Positions 52,562 to 61,183 of a stretch of 64,000 nt of DNA are shown here, one piece after another. A program made the translations under genes and the position numbers. Below the pieces are notes generated by a model, which saw nothing but the letters and a program-made list of their open reading frames with translations, had not been told where the DNA came from and made no database searches. Source of the stretch: an uncultured Bacteroidales bacterium (GTDB lineage Bacteria; Bacteroidota; Bacteroidia; Bacteroidales; F082); contig CAJOCJ010000012.1 in NCBI GenBank assembly GCA_905236635.1, forward strand, positions 1-64,000, given 5' to 3'. Numbering within the stretch: the stretch's first letter is position 1; every line of letters begins with the position of its first letter.

Positions 52562-52720
52562 ATATTTGGTGCCGATGAGGCTCAATAGGGAATCAGGTGA
52601 GAATCCTGGACAGTTCCCGCTGCTGTAAGCTCTTAATGCTTGCCACTATGCCACTGATAATCAACAAGTTTCGGGAAGGCGGTAAGAATCAGGGAGTGAG
52701 TCAGAAGACCTGCCATTTAT
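52562..52720 (+). promoter_or_regulatory. Cobalamin (AdoCbl-type) riboswitch
   Basis: Leader in the cobalamin aptamer pattern: GGTGCC near 52568, AGGGAATCAGGTGAGAATCC then CAGTTCCCGCTGCTGTAAGC, GCCACT near 52642 and 52650, TTTCGGGAAGGCGG and the B12-box AGTCAGAAGACCTGCC near 52699-52714. Up to the start at 52837 an expression platform follows (gctttcgggataaaagc hairpin). Cobalamin binding normally switches expression off in this class. Confidence 0.92.
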
Positions 52721-52836
52721 CGTAAACAAAGCTTTCGGGATAAAAGCTGGCGTTCCCTTTTTACAAAGGTACCAACATTTTTCCACGAGGTTTTGAGGTA
52801 ATTAAAATTATTATTAAACCTTAAAAATCTTAAATT

Positions 52837-53994
52837 ATGGTTAAAAAATTTACTCTTTTCATCCTTTTAGGAATCTTCGGTCTCTTCACGACCAACCTCT
52901 TTGCACAAGAGGATGCTACAATCGACCCGGCCGACATCCGCTATTGGATCGGCGAAGGTCAGAATGAAGCGATTTTCATCATGAACTGGAACAATCCTGA
53001 CACAGCATTGGCATGGGGCTATCGTTTTGACACAGAAAATGTTACAATGAAAACCATCATGGACGACATAGCAGCGGTGGATTATCGTTTCAGCTATGAC
53101 AGCCCTAACGGCAGCTGGCTCAACGACCTTTTCTTCAACGACGGTGTCCTTGACTTAAGCCTGACAGAAGAAGGATGGGTTTCATATCTTATCGATGGCA
53201 ATCCGACATGGGATACTTTTAATGAGGCTGTGGTTGCCGATGGCCAATATGTGAAAATCGGCGACACCTATTGCGGCACTATGGTTGACCCTGACAACTG
53301 GGTTTATGTTTGGGAAAAAGAAGTCGCTGCAGTGTATCCTCTGGCCGACGAGGCTACTATTGACGTGGCCGACATCGTCTATTGGATTGGCGAAGGCGAG
53401 AATTACGCAATTTACTGTGTCAACTGGAACGAGCCTAACATCGCATTGGCATGGGGCTATCGTTTCACAGAGTCGACTATCACGGTGAAAGACGTTATGG
53501 ATGCTATCGTTGCCGAAGACCATCGTCTGACATATGCTGCTGATGGCGGCTTCGTATATGCCATTTCTTATAACGACTATGTGAATCAATATGCTCTTGT
53601 AGGTCCGTATTTCATGTACAACATCAACGGAATGGGTGCATGGTATGGCTTTGACGAGCAGACCGTCGTATCAGGCGATTTCATCAAATTCGGTGATATT
53701 TCATGTGCAACCGAAATTGCGCAATGGACTTACGTTTGGGAGCAGCCGGTGCAGCCTGTCGACGTTTACAATTCAGTGAACGAGGTTGAGGCTTCAACTA
53801 TGACGGTGTATCCAAATCCTGCTACAGACTTCATCATGATCAATACACAAGATGCTGTATCTGTAGAGATCTTTGACATGACAGGCCGTCTCGTTTTGAC
53901 ATCGACAGAAACGAAGATTGACATCAGAGATATGGAAGCTGGCGTTTATTTCGTCCGCGCAAATGGCAAGACAACCAAACTGGTTGTGAAATGA
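52837..53994 (+). CDS. Riboswitch-controlled two-repeat T9SS cargo protein
   Basis: 385 residues. Signal peptide MVKKFTLFILLGIFGLFTTNLFAQ. Two tandem ~140-residue repeats, each starting ATID(P/V)ADI(R/V)YWIGEG(Q/E)N, followed by NWN-(N/E)P-(D/N)-(T/I)-A-LAWGYRF, a DI-A-x-D-x-R segment and YVWEKE/YVWEQP. The last ~75 residues are a type A T9SS sorting domain (MTVYPNPATDFIMINTQ ... MEAGVYFVRAN). Directly behind the cobalamin riboswitch, so production is tied to corrinoid supply. Likely a surface corrinoid or ligand-binding module; the binding itself is inference. Overlaps the next ORF by 4 bases. Confidence 0.8.
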   Translation: MVKKFTLFILLGIFGLFTTNLFAQEDATIDPADIRYWIGEGQNEAIFIMNWNNPDTALAWGYRFDTENVTMKTIMDDIAAVDYRFSYDSPNGSWLNDLFFNDGVLDLSLTEEGWVSYLIDGNPTWDTFNEAVVADGQYVKIGDTYCGTMVDPDNWVYVWEKEVAAVYPLADEATIDVADIVYWIGEGENYAIYCVNWNEPNIALAWGYRFTESTITVKDVMDAIVAEDHRLTYAADGGFVYAISYNDYVNQYALVGPYFMYNINGMGAWYGFDEQTVVSGDFIKFGDISCATEIAQWTYVWEQPVQPVDVYNSVNEVEASTMTVYPNPATDFIMINTQDAVSVEIFDMTGRLVLTSTETKIDIRDMEAGVYFVRANGKTTKLVVK

Positions 53995-54971
53995 GAAAAC
54001 TGTTAGTGATATTGATGGTGATGGTGCCAGTGGCGTTGTGGGCGCAGTTTCCGCCTGCACAGGACAAGCCTGGCACCACTGCCATGCATGCCGACTCAAC
54101 TGCTTTCGTGGCATGGGCTACAGGCTGTGTGGCTGAACCGGGTCCGATGAACATCACCAACCCGAGCGCTGGATTGGCCGGTACAGGTTGGCCTGCCGAG
54201 AATGTCATAGGATTCCCTGAGGGAACGATGAGCGTGACATGCCTTGGTGACGGCGGACGTGCCACGGTGACATTTGCATCACCTATCTGCAACCGTCCTG
54301 GTCCTGACTTTGCTGTGTTTGAGAACGGATTCGCCAACGCACAGAATACAGACATGTGGTTCCTTGAATTGGGTTTTGTGGAGGTGAGCTCCGACGGAGA
54401 GAATTTCTTCCGTTTCCCAGCGATAAGCATGGTTCAGACGGAGACGCAGATTGGCGGAATGGGATGTATCGACCCTGCGCAGATCCACAATTTTGCCAGC
54501 AAATACGGCGCCATGTACGGCACACCATTTGACTTGGACGAAGTTCCGGACGACCCTCTTCTCGACAAGGAAAATATCACACATGTGAGAATTATTGACG
54601 TTATCGGCAATATCAATCCGGAATACTGCACCTACGACTCGGAAGGTCATATTGTCAACGACCCGTGGCCGACACCATTCGCATCATGCGGAATGGACCT
54701 TGACGCCGTCGGTGTGATTCACGATAGGGCACATTTTTCAGTTGATGAAAACAAGGTTGATGATGTCACAATCTATCCGAATCCTGCACATGATTTCATC
54801 CGTATAGATGCTGAAAACATCGAATCCGTGCAGATTTTCAATGCTGTCGGACAGATGGTGTTGGAGACATCAGAAGTTGAAATCGACGTGAACGGTTTAT
54901 CGGAAGGCGTTTATTTGGTGCGTATCGGTTTTGATAGAAATTACACAACCGAACGATTGATAATCAGATAA
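53991..54971 (+). CDS. Riboswitch-controlled T9SS cargo protein with EN-type surface domain
   Basis: 326 residues. Signal peptide MRKLLVILMVMVPVALWAQ. A beta-sandwich domain of the kind that carries GFPEGTMSVTCLGDGGRATVTF, PDFAVFENGF and FLELGFVEVSSDGENFFRFPA, then THVRIIDVIGNINPEY and NDPWPTPFASCGMDLDAVGVI. This domain type occurs as a cell-surface protein in other phyla, often with sorting tags. A type A T9SS domain (TIYPNPAHDFIRIDA ... LSEGVYLVRIG) ends the protein. Cotranscribed with the two-repeat protein (ATGA) and the CWC gene. Confidence 0.8.
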   Translation: MRKLLVILMVMVPVALWAQFPPAQDKPGTTAMHADSTAFVAWATGCVAEPGPMNITNPSAGLAGTGWPAENVIGFPEGTMSVTCLGDGGRATVTFASPICNRPGPDFAVFENGFANAQNTDMWFLELGFVEVSSDGENFFRFPAISMVQTETQIGGMGCIDPAQIHNFASKYGAMYGTPFDLDEVPDDPLLDKENITHVRIIDVIGNINPEYCTYDSEGHIVNDPWPTPFASCGMDLDAVGVIHDRAHFSVDENKVDDVTIYPNPAHDFIRIDAENIESVQIFNAVGQMVLETSEVEIDVNGLSEGVYLVRIGFDRNYTTERLIIR

Positions 54972-54973
54972 TT

Positions 54974-55135
54974 ATGAAAAAGATTTGCCCTCGCTGCGGA
55001 AAAGAATTCGAATGTGTGCATTCAATAAATTGTTGGTGCGTGACAGTTCACCTCACCGACAAGGCGAAGGCGTTTCTGAAAGAGAATTATCAAGATTGTC
55101 TGTGTAAGGATTGCCTTACGGAAATCAACGTTTAA
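54974..55135 (+). CDS. Cysteine-rich CWC family protein (53 aa)
   Basis: Short gene, 53 residues from ATG 54974, 2 bases after the preceding stop: MKKICPRCGKEFEC, then NCWCVTVHLTDKAKAFL and CLCKDCL. Four Cys pairs with the central C-W-C give the CWC zinc-ribbon type. Function unknown; its place at the end of the cobalamin-riboswitch operon suggests a link. It is convergent with the FeoB-associated gene and overlaps it by 11 bases. Confidence 0.75.
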   Translation: MKKICPRCGKEFECVHSINCWCVTVHLTDKAKAFLKENYQDCLCKDCLTEINV

Positions 55136-55298
55136 AAGGACAATTCGTAATATTGCAATTATTGCATTTGTTTGTAGAGACGATGTGTTCATCGTCTCTA
55201 CATTTTTTACAACAACCGTTCCCTTTTCTTAAAGATACGACAGCCAACACCACAAGGGCGAGGACAATCAGAAGGGTTATGACGGTTGCGAAATTCAT
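55125..55298 (-). CDS. FeoB-associated Cys-rich membrane protein with in-frame palindrome insert
   Basis: 57 residues. ATG 55298 overlaps the feoB stop (ATGA), so it is coupled to feoB. One transmembrane helix (FATVITLLIVLALVVLAVV) and a cytoplasmic Cys-rich tail: CCKKC at residues 32-36, then NKCNNCNITNCPFK at the end. Between the Cys clusters lies R-D-D-E-H-I-V-S-T, encoded exactly by the 28-bp palindrome at 55174-55201. Longer upstream in-frame ATG (55382) would overlap feoB deeply and is rejected. Role: small partner of the FeoB Fe(II) transporter. Confidence 0.85.
   Translation of the reverse strand: MNFATVITLLIVLALVVLAVVSLRKGNGCCKKCRDDEHIVSTNKCNNCNITNCPFKR
55174..55201. repeat. 28-bp palindrome, copy 2 (inside a coding region)
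   Basis: Arms GTAGAGACG/CGTCTCTAC with centre ATGTGTTCAT. Inserted in frame in the FeoB-associated gene. Read on the plus strand it is followed by attttttac and might terminate the CWC operon. Confidence 0.85.
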
Positions 55299-57658
55299 AT
55301 TATCATACCTGCGATTAGATACACAACAAACGCTGCAATCCATGCCATGACGCATTGGAACAATATCACCAGCAGCATCCATTTAGTGCCGAGTTCTCGG
55401 CGAATGGCAGCCATAGCAGCCACACAAGGGGTGTAGAGCAGGCAGAACACCAGCATAGAGATGGAGGTGAGGGTAGAGAACAAAGGCATGGCGTTGAGCA
55501 CCTCGAGGGTCGCCACGACACTTTCCTTTGCCATGAATCCGCTGACCAAGGCGGTGACAATCTGCCATTCGCCGAGACCGATAGGCCTGAAGATAGGTGC
55601 TATCCATCCTGCGATGACGGCAAGCATGCTGCCTTCGCCATTTTCAACCATGTTGAATTGGAAATCAAAGGTTTGCAACAGCCATATCACCAACGATGCC
55701 AGGAAGATGACGGTGAAGGCACGCTGGAGGAAGTCTTTGGTCTTATCCCACAGCAGATGCGCCACGTTTTTAGCACTTGGCATACGGTAGTTCGGCAGCT
55801 CCATCACGAAAGGAGCAATGTTGCCCTTGTCGCCTAACCATTTGGTAACCAATGCGGTAATAATTCCGACGATGATGCCTAAAAGATATAATCCGATTAA
55901 GATAAGGCCTCCGTTATGAGGGAAGAAATAGTCGGTGATGAAGGCATAGATTGGTATCTTCGCCGAGCAGCTCATGAATGGCGTGAGAAGTATCGTACGC
56001 CAGCGGTCGTGAGTTGAGTGTAATGTGCGTGTCGACATCACCGCTGGCACCGTGCATCCGAAGCCTATGAGCAGCGGCACGATGCTATGTCCGGTGAGAC
56101 CGAGCTTTCGCAGGAAACTGTCGCTGACGAATGCCACACGCGCCATATAGCCGCTGTCTTCGAGTAAGCTCAGGAAGAAAAATAGCAGTATGATGATTGG
56201 CACGAAGCTCAGGACCGAGCCGACGCCTCCGAAGATACCATCCACCACCAGCGACTGCACCGCAGGGGTGACGTTCCAGCGCGCCAGTGCCGCTCCGCAG
56301 ACGCCTGCGAGCCAACTGATGCCGTTGTCCAAGAGGTCTTGTAACGGTGCTCCGAGCAGGTCTATGGATACATATATAATACCCACCATCACAAGGATGA
56401 AGATCGGGATGGCGGTCCACTTACCTGTCAAGATTTTGTCAATAGCGCGGCTGCGTTGGTATTCCTTGCTTTCGCGAGGTTTCACCACCGTTTTGGAGCA
56501 CAGTCGCTTGATGAAGGTGAATCGCATCTCGGCCATCGCAGCCGCGCGGTCGAGGCCACGTTCTTCTTCCATCTGAACTATGAGATGTTCAAGCGTCTCT
56601 TTCTCGTTTTGAGAGAGTTCCAGTGCCTTCAGCACTATGTCGTCGCCTTCCACTAGCTTTGATGCGGCAAAACGCACAGGGATGCCCGCCCGCTGAGCGT
56701 GGTCTTCGATGAGATGCATGATGCTGTGCAGACAGCGATGTACCGCTCCGCCATGGTCGTCCTTATCGCAGAAGTCCTGACGGATAGGCGCCTCCTGATA
56801 TTTTGCCACGTGGATGGCGTGATCTACCAGCTCGTTGATACCTTCGTTGTTGGCCGCCGAGATTGGCACCACAGGCAAACCTAAGATAGCCTCCATCTCG
56901 TTGACGAGGATAGTGCCTCCGTTGTTTCTCACCTCATCCATCATATTGAGGGCCAGCACCATAGGAGTGCCGAGTTCCATCAACTGCATTGTGAGATAGA
57001 GGTTACGCTCGATATTGTTGGCATCTACGATGTTGATGATAGCCTTGGGCTTTTCGTTGATGATAAATTCGCGCGACACAATCTCCTCGTTGGTATAAGG
57101 CGACAACGAGTAGATGCCCGGCAGGTCGGTTACCAGCGTCTCAGGGTGGTTTTTTATCACGCCGTCTTTGCGGTCGACGGTGACGCCAGGGAAGTTGCCG
57201 ACATGCTGATTGGCGCCTGTCAGCTGGTTGAAGAGCGTGGTCTTGCCGCAATTCTGCTGTCCTGCGAGCGCGAAAGTTATGGTAGTGCCTTTCGGCAATG
57301 GATTCTCATGTGTCTTGTCGTGATAGATACCTTCCTCGCCGAGTCCCGGGTGGGCGTTGTGGTCATGTAACGAACTGATATACAATCTGTTAACGTCAAA
57401 GTCATCGTTCTTTTCTGTCTCCTCTGAAGATGCCAATTGTTCCACTTCGATGAGTTTGGCGTCGGCCTTGCGCAAAGTAAGGGAGTAGCCGTGAATCATC
57501 ACTTCCATCGGGTCGCCGAGAGGAGCGTATTTCACGAGCTTTACGACAGCGTCGGGGATAACGCCCATATCGAGGAAATGCTGGCGTTTTGAGCCTTTTC
57601 CCTTGACGGTTTTTATCACCGCTGACTGTCCTATTTCGAGTTTATCGAGTGTTGTCAT
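55295..57658 (-). CDS. feoB: Fused FeoA-FeoB ferrous iron transporter
   Basis: 787 residues from ATG 57658. The first ~75 residues are an SH3-like FeoA domain (TLDKLEIGQSAVIKTVKGKGSKRQHFLDMGV ... IHGYSLTLRKADAKLIEV). Then a FeoB G domain: G1 GQQNCGKTTLFNQLTG, NFPGVTVDRK (switch I), DLPGIYSLSPYTNEE (G3 with switch II), NMMD (G4), and SAAN (G5); then two Gate-like membrane regions with YMARVAFVSD and GFGCTVPAVM. It imports Fe(II). Promoter element TATTTTTG at 57680-57687 on the minus strand. The FeoB-associated Cys-rich gene follows with an ATGA overlap. Confidence 0.96.
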   Translation of the reverse strand: MTTLDKLEIGQSAVIKTVKGKGSKRQHFLDMGVIPDAVVKLVKYAPLGDPMEVMIHGYSLTLRKADAKLIEVEQLASSEETEKNDDFDVNRLYISSLHDHNAHPGLGEEGIYHDKTHENPLPKGTTITFALAGQQNCGKTTLFNQLTGANQHVGNFPGVTVDRKDGVIKNHPETLVTDLPGIYSLSPYTNEEIVSREFIINEKPKAIINIVDANNIERNLYLTMQLMELGTPMVLALNMMDEVRNNGGTILVNEMEAILGLPVVPISAANNEGINELVDHAIHVAKYQEAPIRQDFCDKDDHGGAVHRCLHSIMHLIEDHAQRAGIPVRFAASKLVEGDDIVLKALELSQNEKETLEHLIVQMEEERGLDRAAAMAEMRFTFIKRLCSKTVVKPRESKEYQRSRAIDKILTGKWTAIPIFILVMVGIIYVSIDLLGAPLQDLLDNGISWLAGVCGAALARWNVTPAVQSLVVDGIFGGVGSVLSFVPIIILLFFFLSLLEDSGYMARVAFVSDSFLRKLGLTGHSIVPLLIGFGCTVPAVMSTRTLHSTHDRWRTILLTPFMSCSAKIPIYAFITDYFFPHNGGLILIGLYLLGIIVGIITALVTKWLGDKGNIAPFVMELPNYRMPSAKNVAHLLWDKTKDFLQRAFTVIFLASLVIWLLQTFDFQFNMVENGEGSMLAVIAGWIAPIFRPIGLGEWQIVTALVSGFMAKESVVATLEVLNAMPLFSTLTSISMLVFCLLYTPCVAAMAAIRRELGTKWMLLVILFQCVMAWIAAFVVYLIAGMII

Positions 57659-57679
57659 CAAATCTTATTTTTCATGATG

Positions 57680-57687
57680 CAAAAATA
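57680..57687 (-). promoter_or_regulatory. -7 promoter element (TATTTTTG) for feoAB
   Basis: Minus strand, 22 bases before the feoB ATG. No clear Fur box was recognised. Confidence 0.5.
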
Positions 57688-57757
57688 AGGCATTATTTGT
57701 TATTCCAATATCATTATTAATGATGTTTTTTAAAATAAGGAGTCATTATTAATGGGG

Positions 57758-57794
57758 ATAAAAAAGGTAGAGACGATGTTAACATCGTCTCTAC
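57758..57794 (-). terminator. Probable terminator of the small anchored protein, made from palindrome copy 3
   Basis: Perfect stem of up to 13 pairs followed by a T-run on the minus strand. Confidence 0.65.
57767..57794. repeat. 28-bp palindrome, copy 3
   Basis: Arms GTAGAGACG/CGTCTCTAC with centre ATGTTAACAT, perfectly palindromic over all 28 bases. On the minus strand it is followed by CTTTTTTATCC and lies 27 bases behind the small anchored protein gene, so it can act as that gene's terminator. Confidence 0.85.
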
Positions 57795-57820
57795 CCATGT
57801 TTATCAATATGTTTTATTGA

Positions 57821-58063
57821 TTATTTGTTTTTTCTGCGAAGAGCGTATCCTGCTCCGAGAGCTGTCATGATAAGCAATCCGCTACCCATAGGGGCGTCAA
57901 AGTCTGAAGACGAGCCATGCACATTAGGCAAAGCGATGCCATTCTCTAAGTTCCTGTACACATCCTCATTGTCGGCGTTGCTTCCGAAGAAGCCGTCTTT
58001 CTGAGCGTTGGCACCCAAACTCATGGTAATAATCAATGCTATTGCGAATAATAACTTTTTCAT
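57821..58063 (-). CDS. Small secreted protein with C-terminal hydrophobic anchor and basic end
   Basis: 80 residues. Signal peptide MKKLLFAIALIITMSLGANAQ, a short mature part with acidic and Asn-rich sequence (GFFGSNADNEDVYRNLENG), then APMGSGLLIMTALGAGYAL (hydrophobic) and RRKNK at the end. The order motif-helix-basic cluster resembles exosortase- or CTERM-type sorting tails. No sortase-like gene is nearby. A TATTTTTG promoter element is found on the minus strand at about 58090-58097. Confidence 0.6.
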   Translation of the reverse strand: MKKLLFAIALIITMSLGANAQKDGFFGSNADNEDVYRNLENGIALPNVHGSSSDFDAPMGSGLLIMTALGAGYALRRKNK

Positions 58064-58137
58064 CTTTCTTAATTCAAATTTTGAGGCTGCAAAAATACAA
58101 AATATTTTAATGTTAGAATCAACGATTTCATTAATTT

Positions 58138-58212
58138 TTATATTACCACAATTTTCTGTGTTTTTAGGTCATTTCCGACCAATCTGAAAATGTAGACGCC
58201 ATGTGCCGGTGC
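58138..58212 (-). pseudogene. Orphan T9SS sorting-domain tail
   Basis: 24 codons plus stop, preceded by an in-frame stop a few codons upstream: APAHGVYIFRLVGNDLKTQK followed by IVVI. This is the end of a type A sorting domain (GVYxxR...KTxKIVV) without any gene in front of it. A remnant of a deleted T9SS cargo gene next to tRNA-Cys. Confidence 0.75.
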
Positions 58213-58255
58213 GCATTTTTGTTTTTACAAATTATGAACGCATATGCGTGTGGAT

Positions 58256-58298
58256 AAACAAAAAAGCTAACCGGTTAAATTACAAACGATTAGCTTTT
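58256..58298 (-). terminator. Terminator of tRNA-Cys
   Basis: Minus strand: AAAAGCTAA pairs with TTAGCTTTT across a ~19-base loop and is followed by TTT. Long loop; moderate confidence. Confidence 0.6.
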
Positions 58299-58305
58299 AT
58301 TTTTG

Positions 58306-58376
58306 AGGTACCAGACGGAATCGAACCGCCGTAAAAGGTTTTGCAGACCTTCGCCTAGCCACTCGGCCATGATACC
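58306..58376 (-). tRNA. tRNA-Cys (anticodon GCA)
   Basis: 71 nt, minus strand. Acceptor GGTATCA/TGGTACC, anticodon stem AAGGT/ACCTT with loop CTGCAAA (anticodon GCA), T-loop GTTCGATTC, discriminator U, as required for CysRS. Confidence 0.95.
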
Positions 58377-58391
58377 CTGTATTTGGGATTG

Positions 58392-58420
58392 CAAAAATAC
58401 AACTTTTTTCAATATCCCAA
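58392..58420 (-). promoter_or_regulatory. Promoter for tRNA-Cys
   Basis: Minus strand: TTG, 18-base spacer, TATTTTTG; the tRNA starts 15 bases later. Confidence 0.6.
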
Positions 58421-58451
58421 CGTTTTTTCGAAAATTATTTTTAAATCACGA

Positions 58452-58688
58452 TTATTCTGCAAGCACCGTTATCTTGTTTTCCAGCACCTCGCACACGCCG
58501 CCCTTAATGTCGAAATACTGAAGCTGCCCGGCAGCGTCCTGCACCTTGGCGCGACCTGGCCCCAACGCCGCGATCATAGGGGCGTGGTTGTTCAAAATCT
58601 CGAAAAGCCCGTCGCTGCCGGGCAGTTGCACCAACTCAACGTCGCCGGAGAAAATCTGCTTGTCGGGAGATGTGATCTCAAGTCTCAT
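58452..58688 (-). CDS. atpC: F1 ATP synthase epsilon subunit, short form
   Basis: 78 residues: the N-terminal beta-sandwich of epsilon (MRLEITSPDKQIFSGDVELVQLPGSDG, NNHAPMIAALGPGRAKV). The C-terminal two-helix domain that inhibits ATP hydrolysis is absent, as in other Bacteroidota. Starts 3 bases after atpD. Next downstream is tRNA-Cys, so the rest of the ATP synthase genes (atpBEFHAG) must lie elsewhere. Confidence 0.92.
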   Translation of the reverse strand: MRLEITSPDKQIFSGDVELVQLPGSDGLFEILNNHAPMIAALGPGRAKVQDAAGQLQYFDIKGGVCEVLENKITVLAE

Positions 58689-58691
58689 GGC

Positions 58692-60764
<2,073 letters not shown>

Positions 60765-60768
<4 letters not shown>

Positions 60769-61163
60769 TTTCTCTTGTTCTGTTGCATCTTGGCTTCGAC
60801 GCTAAGAGTGGCGTGCGGCACAGCGCGCAGACGCTCCTTAGGGATGAGCTTGCCTGTCACACGGCAGATGCCGTAAGTCTTGTTCTCGATGCGTATCAAG
60901 GCGTTCTCGAGGTTCTTGATGTACTTCGCCTGACGCACTGCAAGAGCACTGTTTTCTTCCTTCGACAAGACTGCTGCGCCTTCTTCCAAAATCTTGAAGG
61001 TAGGGGCGGTGTCGTCGGAGTTGTCGCCAGTGGCGATGTTTTCCTGCAACAAGGCGAGGTCTTTGCGAGCCTGTTCCAATCTATCCAGAATCAATGCCTT
61101 GAATTCTGCCAGTTCTTCGTCAGAATATCTGGTTTTTTCTGATGTGTTGACTGTTTCTTCCAT
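60765..61163 (-). CDS. TraR/DksA-family protein without the zinc cysteines
   Basis: 132 residues. Coiled-coil N-terminal part with FKALILDRLEQARKDLALLQ, and the DksA-type end YGICRVTGKLIPKERLRAVPHATLSVEAKMQQ. The four-Cys zinc finger has only one Cys left, which is typical of the Bacteroidota form that lies between ileS and lspA. Family members bind the RNA polymerase secondary channel; here that is inferred. Confidence 0.88.
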
Positions 61164-61183
61164 ATCTGAATCTCCAATATTTG

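Noticed and set aside
52340-52585. Minus-strand ORF over folB and the riboswitch start
   Set aside because: Overlaps a well-supported gene and a structured RNA; no motif.
57680-57820. Fur box upstream of feoAB
   Set aside because: No GATAATGATAATCATTATC-like match; ataatgccttatttttg is too weak.
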